From Neelides folsomi (lineage: Eukaryota > Arthropoda > Collembola > Neelipleona > Neelidae), in NCBI GenBank assembly GCA_034687125.1, contig JAQGBZ010000228.1:1-64000 (forward strand): DNA of 64,000 nt, written 5' to 3'. How positions within the stretch are numbered: position 1 is the first letter of the stretch; each line of letters starts with the position of its first letter. Below, in pieces: positions 1-11,100 of this stretch. The notes below the pieces were generated by a model, which worked only from the letters and a program-made list of their open reading frames with translations, searched no databases and had not been told where the DNA came from. The position numbers and the translations under genes were made by a program.

Positions 1-512
1 TTTCTCCCACTAAGACGTTGCTCAAGAATTTTTGCATTTTGGCTTCTTATCTGCATATGCCTAGGAGAAAGTTTGTGGACTCTTGTTTTCATCCTCAATT
101 GAAATCCCATTCTTTTTATTTCGCGACACAAAGTAGACTGATTGATGTTTAACGTGTTTGCGAATTCTCTTTGAGAAGGAGGGTTCTTCTGATTGCAAAA
201 TTGGCTGATCTTCTTGAGCATATAAGGAGTAATTTTTGCACGAGTGTGTTGGATTGGATGAGCTGGTAGGCCTTTGTTCTTTGCTTGGCGTTTCTTGCCT
301 TTTATAATTAAAGTTTATGGGGTAAGTTTTTATGATAACATATATGATTTTAATATTAAATATACCTTTGCTATTAATAATATTGGCGACCGAAGTTTTT
401 GAAATGTCAATGTTGGCTTTTGCAAAAGATTCACAATGGCACAATGAAAATAAGATAATTTGGAATATGCTAAAACCATTCCCTCAATTTTGGGACTAAT
501 TAACGGACCCAT
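1..512 (-). pseudogene. Broken Tc1/mariner-like transposase, N-terminal part
   Basis: Three frames on the minus strand line up as the DNA-binding half of a transposase. A start at 512 gives MGPLISPKIEGMVLAYSKL. The signal moves to a second frame near 420 (NIDISKTSVANIINSKG) and to a third from about 320 to the left edge (KGKKRQAKNKGLPAH, then NPPSQREFANTLNINQSTL and CREIKRMGFQLRMK). This is the usual order of two helix-turn-helix motifs joined by a basic GR-rich-like linker, seen in Tc1/mariner enzymes. The DD[E/D] catalytic half would lie left of the window. At least two frame breaks make it non-functional. The family is from pattern recognition; the exact subfamily is unknown. Confidence 0.65.
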
Positions 513-641
513 TTTTGTTAAATATCTATTACACATCAATAATAAAGGCATGAATAGCATCCCGCCTAAACATATCCCGCTCATTCTTATTTTATGCAAG
601 ACCACCCCAAATGAGCAAAGTTAACCTTATCACACTCTGTA
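1..641 (-). mobile_element. Right-hand portion of a Tc1/mariner-like transposon
   Basis: Reading the minus strand from 641, the sequence starts TA then CAGAGTGTGATAAGGTTAAC, resembling Tc1/mariner terminal repeats (CAGGGTGTG-like next to a TA target site). About 130 bp later the broken transposase begins, the normal spacing. The other terminus is outside the window. It sits inside the intron after the LRR cap exon and has the same orientation as the gene. Confidence 0.6.
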
Positions 642-1866
642 TATCTTAATATTTATAAAATTTGGAATATTTCAAGAATAAATCAATTCCAGTTTATTTA
701 TTTTTGGTTAAAGTTGGGATAAAATGTAAATGAAAATGAAGTTTAGAAAGATGTACATAAGTAGGGATGAAGAAGTTGGTGAAACTGGATCTGGACCACA
801 AATATGAGATTGAGAAGAAAGGAGTCGGAGTGAGGAGCTCTTCGTGTGTTCTCAAGTTACAAATAACATTGTTTGGATCTTTTAACTAAACTTCTCCCTC
901 TGTCAGATTTCCATTCGTCTCTTTAGCAGTCGAAAGCTCGTGGATTTTCCTTTCTAAAGGACCTTCTCGACTCTCGCCATTTAGTAATACCACAGCTATG
1001 ACCAACAAAGAGCATAGTTCTCTTTGTATTCTCAAGTTAAACTTGAATCATCCTATACAATAATACAGATATATGCACAGTTAAAGATGTTCTTGTAAAT
1101 GTGTTCTATAGCATGAGACCCAATGAGAAAAATAATAGAATTTTAAATAAGGTTCGAGCATATCCCTACATTGATAGATTTGTCAAAGAAGAAAAGGGCT
1201 TTGGGATCCACGGCATTTCCGTCTCTTGCCAAGAGAGAGAAAAATTAATGATGTTGGAAGGAGAGTGGATGGGAGGAGACAAACGAAAAACCCTCAATAC
1301 TTTCGACCTTTCTTTTCCTATTAAATTATCTTTAACCCGAAGGTCTCCTCCAATGAAGAATTACTCTTCCCTTCTGACTCCATCTCCAAACCATCGATCT
1401 CATTTCCTTAGTTCAAATCTAATAAGAAAAAATTGATCTTTACAAATTTCATAAAATGAGATATTCACTAACTCTGTCCAATATTGCTTACCTAATATGT
1501 TATGCATATTACATACAAATATAACTAACTACCAATGTATGGTATAGATAAAAAATCAGAACATTCTTGGAAGAATCTTTACTTTTTAATAATCAACCGC
1601 TAGAGGAATGAAGAAGAAATGCCTGATTTGATTGGAGAAAAAAAATAATGAGTGAATGGTGAAGTTTTGGAGACAAATTGTGTTCCTTACAAAGAATGTA
1701 AGGAAAGTGAAAGTATAGGTATTTAATAATATTGTGCAATAGAAGACCTCATTATTTCTTTTCAACCCTCGAGTGTGTCATTAAAGGCAGGGACTTGATA
1801 AACTCTTGGTGTGTTCATCAGTCGGAACTGTTGGGGACTGTCGTTGGTCAATCGACGAGGACTTAC
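642..1866. other. Intron after the LRR cap exon, outside the transposon
   Basis: From the GTAAGT donor at 1866 to the transposon end. AT-rich, with no exon-like segment seen on either strand. The next coding exon of the LRR gene must lie left of the window. An open frame on the plus strand at 1101-1436 has no recognisable content. Confidence 0.6.
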
Positions 1867-2165
1867 ATCAATGTCTAGCTTGACAATGGCGGGAGAGGAG
1901 CAGAAGGCGGGCAAATCGGATTCTAGCATCGGGCGCCCTCGGAGTTCCTCCGGTCGGTCGCAAATGAAATTCGGCTGCCCCGCTGACAGGGAAGAAGAGG
2001 AGCCGGGCAGGGCGGGAAGGGAAGACGGCCCTCCAGAACCCCCGCCAGGCCCCATGGCGCCTCCTGAGGAAGACGATGGCTTGATGGAGGCTGCAAATAT
2101 CTTCGGATGCGTCTGAAGCCACTCCCAGAGCTCTTTGTTGTCACAGTCACAGCTGAGTGGGTTTT
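1867..2165 (-). CDS. LRR C-terminal cap exon with Gly/Ser-rich insert (residues 1100-1199)
   Basis: 299 bp, phase 1 in and phase 0 out. A strong acceptor TTTTTTCCTTTCAG ends at 2166 and a consensus donor GAT|GTAAGT is at 1866-1861. Cap cysteines are C1105, C1107, C1168 and C1188. Between the ELWEWLQTHPK helix and the third Cys lies a low-complexity insert (about residues 1130-1160) made almost wholly of Ser, Gly, Pro and Ala, from unusually GC-rich DNA. Read-through past the donor would add 35 residues and a stop at 1762-1764. I prefer splicing because the donor is perfect and, as I recall it, the family continues from the cap into a fibronectin III-like part after the same VKL-I motif. A short read-through isoform ending there is possible. 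Confidence 0.87.
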
Positions 2166-5100
2166 CTGAAAGGAAAAAACTCATTTGTAAGCCGCGGCTC
2201 CTTCGTCAATTCCTCTCAATCGAATCACTAAAGTTTTCACACACAAATGCACAAATTTAGAAACTTTTTTCTCTTATAAACTCATCTCGGGAGCGAGCGA
2301 TTGAGCGGGTAAAAATAGAGTTTCTCCTACATACACATTATGCACACCCTTCCTCTCCCTCCCTCGCAACCTAAACAAACGGCCCACATCATCCCGGGTG
2401 CTAATTCTATTTTTGCGAAAACAATGGATCCGTTTCAGCCTCGAGTTCTTTAGAATCGGGAGTTTATAGAGAATTCGGCCCAGGGGAGTCCTCGCCACCC
2501 TTAAAGATCTAAAAACTTTCCACTTTGGCTCTGTGTGGGAGGATTTTTCGCCTCGATGGTGTCGAGAATAAGTGGAACATTAGGGGACTCAACTGGCGGC
2601 TCTATGGCCTAATGCCTCTTCCTTATTACTTGGTTACAACCCCGTTTTGTCCTCACTTCAATTGAGTCCCACTATTAGTCCCATTCCTCCAATCAATTGT
2701 AATTTGTCCTCCATGCCATCAAAGGCAAACCCCCACCACATCCACTTTACACCCACTTTTGGTACAAGGTGTATTACTATACCAAGCTGTTATTTGCCAA
2801 ATTACGGCTTCAGAACCACGGCCTTTCCTCATCCATTCGCCACTTTGGAAGAAGGCGGTTTTTGAGTAAATAATATTTCGGACGGCACGGCCGAGTGATT
2901 AATAAAAGGACGGCGATTGATAATGAATGGAAAATATCTGAGCTTGACACTCTCCGCAGCCCCGATGAATTTCCCTCCACCAGGAGAAGACTAATGGAGT
3001 AATGAGGAGAGTAAGCGAAGCCAAACATTGAACATTCATGAAATGCATTAATGAATCAAACTCAATTATCAATTAGGACCAGCCGAGGGGAAAACAAACG
3101 GAACTGAAGTTTATTACTTTCCCTTCCTCTGACTCGATTCCGAGTGAAGCTTCCTTTCTCCACTCACTCAATAAGCAGAGTGTCGGCTTCGAGATAAATT
3201 ACCTCTGCGAAAAGGAACAATGGCACATAAACTAAATACTTCCAAATGGAAGCTATCTCAATAAACTCCCTAGTTCAATCAACCAACTCAAGGAGCAATA
3301 AACCCAACACTTTTATAAGTCCAAATAACACTAGACAAAATTAATAAGCCACTTCTCATGCTATGCCTATAATAAAGGTATTTTAATTTGGAATAATGCA
3401 TAAATACATAAATGGTTTTTAATATATCACTTTATAACGATAAACAGGTTTCATGCTTAGGTGTGTATTTACAATATAAAGTCATATATTACATGCCACA
3501 CATATCCATAGATCTAATTTGTATAGGTAAGATGCATACATATGTACCTACGTAATTATCAGTAGAATCAGAAATTGATGCAGATACCATACATACATAG
3601 ATATCTATTATGTGTATTGGTACATGTATATTAATTTGAAGTGCGTATAGTAGGTACATAAGTACACGTATCTGTTGGACCAAAATGTATTCTACCAAAA
3701 TGTCAAATCATTCTGTTAAAACGTAATTAAACTTTTGATTACAAATTCTCAATCTACCATGAAACAGGCGGTTTATGATTATTGCATTCTCAGTTTCTTA
3801 GTCAGCCACTGAAGAAAGATCAGAACATTTAACATTGTTCGGCAATGAAGCCAAATTAGCAGCACAGCTGTTAAGATGCCAAAAGTGTGAGTGCATTCTT
3901 ATAATGGGCCAGAATGGGGCTCAAATTAAACTCTTCTTTTATTGAGCTGAGAATTATTGGGGCGGGTGGGTGGAGAAAAAAGTGGAATTTAGGAATAATT
4001 GGAGAAAATAAAAATGTTATGTTCTTCTAATACGTTTTTCATTTGCGAGTCGGAGAATACCATTAAGGGATTTTAGAGGTTCCCTCATTGAAGTCCTCTG
4101 ACTCTCCCTGCGAGTAAGTTAGCATTAAAAGGAAAGACGTTCTATTAGTCAACTCTCAGTCTAGACGGAGGAACTTGGGAAATTCCTCATAGCGAATGTC
4201 TAAGCAGAGTTCTCCCTGAAAATAACATCTTGGTGGTTTCATTTTGATTTATTACCTCAGAGAAATTCACTTTCACATTCGTTTCACTTCTCCGACAGCC
4301 CGGAGGAACTCAAATGAAATGAAAGAAATGGGAGTTTGGGAAAGCTCCCGTTCCTTGGTAGACGGCGGGGAGGAGAGTGAGTGATAAGGACACTCAATTC
4401 ATACCCCACTGAATATGATTTAATCAAACTAATGCGAATCCGAAACACCCCGTCCGACTCTCCACTCGAATAAATCAGAATTGGGAGGATGGGCAGAGAT
4501 TATATCCAAATTTTTTATTTTTACACCTCCTCACACATCGCCCAATTGTAAACCTTCACAACTCCACAAGGAACTTAAATTCGCGAACGAGCCATAAACC
4601 CAACGACCCAAATGTGAGTGAAAAAAAGAAGAATAAAGTTTGAAGAGATTGAAGCATCGCAAAGACTTCTCACATTCATAGTCTTTGAGTCCCTGGTTTA
4701 AAGAATTTAATCTTTTAGTGGGAATCGTCCTTATAAATTTAATTAATTCCTCCACCTCGGAATTGAAGATTCTAATGAAAGGATTTTATAACCTTTTTTA
4801 ATTTTCCACCAAAAAAATTAAACAAGGCCCTCCCAGATTCCCAAGAAGGATCTTATCCCGAGAAATTGGTTTAATGTCCTTCACTTCCCGGGGAAGAATT
4901 TAGAGACAGCAAGGGAGTTGATAATTACTTTTCTGAGTCGGGCAAGAGAGAAAGCCTCTCATTTCTCACCCAACGAGTCGTATTGATTTCTCAATTTCCC
5001 TTGACTCGAGGAGGTTGTCAGGGGTGGGAGATGACGGCCCTCCAGCCTATTAGTATTATTTCCATGAATATGATGCATTGAAACGCATGGGATGAGAGAA

Positions 5101-8100
5101 AGATAGATTTCAGCGAGGGAGAGTGACATTCAGGTGGCACTTTCACACGGGCTCATGTCAGCAAATCCCAAGAGATCTCCCGCCATCATACTCTGTATAT
5201 AAGTATTTTATATGTGTGAAATTTATAAATACTATATAGCTTCATAAGTACGTGTAGCGTTATTTGGACCCCCAATATTAATATAAATAAAATATCACTA
5301 TAAAGATACTTATTGCATTATGGTACTTATGAACGAGATTGTAAAGGGTTATTAGAATTATTATTTTATAATTCTTCCAATCATGGCAATCTGGGGCCAA
5401 TCCTACCCAATTTCACATTGCAATTACAAATTACAAATTACAATAAGTGAAATGTGAAAGGTAAATTCGGTCCACCACATTTTAAAACCATTATTTCATA
5501 TTTCAAAAAATTTGTGAAATGTGAAATGTTGATTTTAATTAATTTCATCGAGATTTTCAAAATATTGAGTAAATTAAAAACAGCATTTCTTCCCATCCAA
5601 TTGCTCACTTCAATTTAGCCGTCAATTCAAATTTGTCACTTGTAATTGTTAATCTAAAAGATACCCAAGATAATACCTTTACTTGTTATGACGTTTAAAA
5701 AATGTACAATGGCTTTAAACTCTTTTAATAAATGATATTGCACAACTTGCAACTACTCTTTAAAGATTTCAAAAATTAATGCAATATGCAATCTCCATTG
5801 CGATTCTCAGTTGTTTGGTGAAACTAAATTTGAACTTTTTCACATTTCGAACATTGCATTTCACATTTCACCTTGCACATTGCAAAGTTTGGCGGGACAA
5901 AATTACCTATTTTAATGCAATATGTTATTTGTAATGTGTTATTTGACATTTGTAATGTGATGGAGGGACTGGCCCCTGGTATATGGTGCATTAAATATGT
6001 AGGAAATTGATGAATTTTCTTTTGTTTGCTCTGTCCAGTTGTCCGCCAATATTTGACCCAGGATGATAAATCATGAAAGGACGTAAATGTGCCTAGCTTT
6101 GAATAAATATTATATTAACCCTTTCTGGCCAATTGAATGAAGTTGGTCTTGTATTGACACTCCCCATTACTCTCCTATTCAAACTACCAAATGCAAAACT
6201 CGTCAAATTGGCGAGAAACAAACAAACCTCAAGTTTTTGGCTCCGTGGAATTAAAATTCAAGAGAGGAATTTTGCAGGGCAGTTCTGAATTTGACATTTG
6301 GCAGGGGAAGGCCATTGGGCGGTGGTCCAAAAGGATTCTCTTAATCCCCCCGCGCATTCATTTTATTTATTATTGCGGGAGATGAATAAAAAGGACCCTG
6401 CTGGACCTCACGAGCTCAAGTGCATGGAAGCAATAAAGCACCCCTTGTTTGAGTCAGGATGAGCGAGGACAAGGGCTGGAATATTAGAATGAATGATTGG
6501 GCCATAGTGAGAATATGAAGGAGAATCTTTGGCTTCCCCAATATTCACGTCCTCGGCGACATCCCTCATTTCTCTCTGTCCAGCCAATCTCCTTAGTTCC
6601 ATCTCCCACAACTCTTTCATATGGATTTGAGTAGGATTTCATAAGGAGGCTGATGAGTTTGGCAGGTTGCGGAGAGTGGAGGGGCGCCTCCTTCCCAATT
6701 TGTCAGCTTCTTTTATTCCTCAATCTTTCGGCCCAGCCCCGCGTGTTTGTCACTGTCCTCGAAAGAGGCGGCGCAGCGGAGGCCAAACGGTCCATTACTT
6801 TCCTCCTCCAAATGACTCTGCCGAGTTGGCAAGCCAGAAGGGTCACTCGGGGAATTGGGATTGGAGGTAAGGATGAAACCTACAGCTTGACAAATGGATT
6901 GCTTTCCGGCTCCAAATTGAAATCAAGTGTAAAGTGGGGGGAATGGAGGGGACGACTTGTAATTTTGTTACCGTCGGATTACATCCCCGCAATTAGAATT
7001 AGGACCGGGGAATCTCATTAACTTCCTCGTGATTATATTGGAATTTTCGGAATTTCACCATGTTAGACGTGACAGGAGTAATTGTAAGTAACATATATCT
7101 CCGCATTTCTCAACAGCCGCCGACTCCATTTAACCGAGGAAGAGGAGTCGAAAATATCATTTTATCCGCACATCCCTCTCATGCTCAAAAGTTTTAGATT
7201 TAATGGGGAAACTGATGAGAGATGTGCGGTTCTCCTCAGTTTCAATTCTCTAATTCCGGTGTAATAGAACGTGCTTTTGTGAAATAAATCCTAACGGGAA
7301 TCAAACATCAAATGAGGGCAGACACACATATCCAATTTTAATTCAATTTTATAATTACGATCATGTAACAAACGAAATGGGAAAACCTTGCTCCATGCAA
7401 TATAATATTAAATTAAATATATACACATTAGATAAATCCAAGTTATATTATATTTAAAACAAGAGAAGAGATTATGTTTTTATTATATAAACGACTAAGC
7501 TCGAATTATGGCATTCGTTAGCGTTAGCTCTCCAATCCTCCTTATATTGTTAAAATTCATAATCCATGCATAAACAAAATGATGCGCTTGGGAAGATTCC
7601 TCGCCGTAAATAGCGGGAAGTTGGGAAGTTGGATAGGGGAATTTGAGTAAAAGGTTAAAATGTGACTAATGGTAAAAGTATCCGTAATATGATGCATGGA
7701 ACTTTTAACTTTTACTTAAACTAAAAGTCCAAATAAAGATGAGGATGCTTCAGCCATGTAGGAATGATTTGAGAGAAGTCAACTTAAAGATATTCCATTC
7801 CTATAAAGGGAAAACAGAGAGTTGGGAACAAAGTGAAAAGTTGGGGAATTCGGATTCGTCGGATGATCAAAGTGCGTGAGATTTGGGAGGAAGAGGAGAA
7901 AAATGGGGAAACTACGTGACAGTCTCAAAATGCCGAATCGCTTCTCCCTCTGTGTCTTCCTCTCACCATGTGAAAATCATACGCCGGGCCCCTCATCTCC
8001 ATTTCCAACCTCCACCAGCGACGTGTCTCCTCGGCCTGAAGCCCATTACAATTGAGACTAAACTCTAATTCCATTTTCCTCGTAAATTACTTCCACAAGT

Positions 8101-11100
8101 TTCTTTTATACCAAGTTCCACCACCAATAAACCATTCATTTTGAGAAGGAAAAAACGAAAGTGTGATGTGAGGAAACTTTAGAGCATTATTTTACATATC
8201 AAAGATATCAATATGGAATTTGAATTCCAAGTCCCCCATGTCCATTTTTCACCCTTTTTTTTGATTCATTTCTTCCCCTTTCCCTTTCTCAACTATTAGA
8301 ATCCCTTTTTTATTCATGTTCCGCTCGTGTTCAATTGCACTTGTTACTTGCACAAATAATGCTAATTTATTATCCTGTTATTCTATCTTGTTATTTACTT
8401 GGGGTTGGATTCGATGCAAGTTTATTAAAGTGCAATTCCAAGTTCCAAGAGACTTGTAAAAAAGAATCGATCTGGATCGTTGGGTGAATTCGGATCAAAA
8501 GATGAAAGATCTTATTGGGGCATTGGAAACCAGAGATGAGACGTGATTGAACTTTCCCCTTGATGTTCGACTTAGTAATTCCCTTTCCCCTATTTCAAAC
8601 ACCCAATTTCTCTCACTCGTGATGAGGGTCTTATTAGTCCTTGTTTGAACTTCACATGATTCCGTGAGATCTTGGGAGTGAGAGTCTCACATCCACTCCA
8701 TGGAACTTTCTTTGCTTTTCCCACAAGAATAAAAAAAATTTTCCGAGATATCCCTGATTTTCTGAGCTTGCTGATTAAAGATTAATTTATCTTTCTAACC
8801 CAATCATAACAACTATCAGTATTTACTGATAGTGATTTAGTTTCAAAAGATTGATATGGCCATTTATATTTTTATATCGTTGTGGTTCAATGCGAGGTTG
8901 AAAGCGCGGTTCTTTATGGAACTTTTCTTAGTTTTCTATAGGGAAGAATCCTTTTTCTTTTAATAAATAATGAGGGTGAGGAATCTAATGGCCAGTCGCA
9001 AAGTGGCATTTTTATTCTTAACATGAGGAAACCTTACACATTTACAACGTAATTTGCTGGGAGCAGAATTAGACATTTCGGAAAGCCATAAACAAGGATA
9101 AAAATGGTCATGAGAAAGGAAAAAATTGAATGCATTATGGAAATAGAAATTCGAATTACATTAGAAGGAGGGAGATAAATTCAAGTAAATTAAATTTAAT
9201 ATAGAACCCTGAGGAGCCCCGCAAAGTGTCTGACAAATCTAAATATTTATGGGCTGAATTAGAGTGGAAAGCGGTGTTGTAAAGGGGCCGTCCTCTGCAG
9301 TAAAGTGTCCTGGCAATAAAACTAAGTCAGAGGCGGCTCCGCCGTCTCAAGGAGGAAGAATCAGATTTTACTCCCGTGGCAAATAAGTAACAAGAAGTAA
9401 CTCGATTAAATTTACTGCGACTACTCCTTCTCAATCCTCCGAACCTGAGGAGAAGGCAAAAGGGCCTAGTTTCCCTCTTCGGAAATTGGGAGCCAGAAGT
9501 GCTCTGTGGGTACGAATGAGTCTCAATAGAATACCTCTCGCCCTTCCCTCTAATTCCCAATAATGTTCAGGGACCTTAATGAAAATCCGTCAGCTTAGCC
9601 CCTTCCCCACCGCAAGACAGGGGCTGTGAGGTCTAATCCCGCCGTTGAGAGCCACCGCCTTCCTATATTTATTAGTAGAGAGCCAAACGGAAGTGAACGT
9701 GCGGAGATTGCGAACACGCCGCTCCACACGCTTCACATCTTTCTCCCTCTCTTCACTACTCAAAATCAAATAAAATCCCGGGCTGTCTCTGACTTTTATG
9801 TTTCTCTTACCACCTCACTCACCCAATACGGACCCGTTAATTCCAGCCCTCTAAATACATATTCAGTGAGGAAAGCATTTCGAGAGTGAGAAAATGGTCG
9901 TACCTTCGAGGCGGAAGGTGGAGATTCGCGTTTCCAAGTGGCGAAGAATCATGTTCGGAACCGTCTCGATGAAATTGTGGCTCAAATCGAGAACTCCGAG
10001 TCGAGGCAGGGGGCCAAAGAGCTCGGCAGGGAGTCCGGTGATCCAATTACCTCTGAGACGTAATGAATTAAGAGACTGGAGATTCGCAAAGGCTTCGGGG
10101 AGGAGACGTGATAATCGATTGTGAGAGAGGTCCAAATCCTAATCAACGGATCAAAGAGACGTTAAAACCCATCCTTCGTTGCCTCTATCATCTAATTACG
10201 CCAATGAGTTTGATAAAGATAACAAGCTTCACTTAACAAGCATTACATAGATTTTATACCCAAATCTTTTTCTCATTAATATATACCATTTAGACAGAAT
10301 CAAATGTTTATATTATCAAAAAGCAAGTTATTCTTGATTCTTATAACTGATAATATAATAATATCACCACCAGTTATCCACTATTATACTTATAACCAAA
10401 AATACATGTTACTCGTATTGTCACATAGTATTATGAATATTTTAATATTTTATCAAGGCCCTATACAAAATTATTAATATTTATCTTATTATAAACATAT
10501 TTATTATGATAAACAATTAGATAGAATATACTTACTCTTATGTTGATTATCTTGCAATAAAGGTTTAGATACACTAAAAATCATTTTAACTTTTAACTCA
10601 TATATATATTAGACAGACCAAATAATGCCAAAGAGAAAAGTGAAGGGGCGGTGAAAATTTCTTACTTACATTTAGTGTATGCATTTAGAGGCCTTTAATC
10701 TAATAAGCTTAATATTGTGGAGCAAGTGTCCAGTGTAGTCAAAATGTCGAGTGGGAAGTAAAATTGTACTAGTGGAGAACTCCCTTGTTCAATATCGGTG
10801 TCTTAATAGTGGGAAAGTTGGGTCGGGCATTGGAGAGAAAGTGGATTCAGGTTCACATTTCACTTTTACGATCCCTATCCAACTATCCACACAACTTTTG
10901 TATTAGGGCTAATTCAACTTAAAATGGTCCTATTCACATCAAATGTCCGCAATATTCTTCCTATTCTCCAACTTCATATCTCTATTATTACTGTTTATTC
11001 CATATGTACCACACTCCTTCGACTTCATTTCCAAATTAATGAAAAAAGAATCCCCATCGTGCGGATTAATTTTCTCTCTCCACTGCCCGTGTATTTTAAT

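Larger units (their letters stand above)
2166..9903 (-). other. Intron 5 of the LRR gene (7.7 kb)
   Basis: Largest intron of the coding body. It contains a hAT-like MITE (5391-5978), an AT-rich patch with TACATA-type motifs at about 3420-3680, a perfect 10-bp-arm hairpin at 8812-8833, and GC-richer purine/pyrimidine-skewed stretches (for example 6650-7000). No coding exon with phase-compatible splice sites was found. Confidence 0.6.

Noticed and set aside
1811-2116. Plus-strand 101-codon open frame opposite the LRR cap exon
   Set aside because: Shadow of the GC-rich minus-strand exon; the minus frame has the cap cysteines and matched splice sites.
5186-5201. ATACTCTGTATA, like the Tc1-type end at 631-641
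   Set aside because: Isolated match; neighbouring sequence does not resemble that element.
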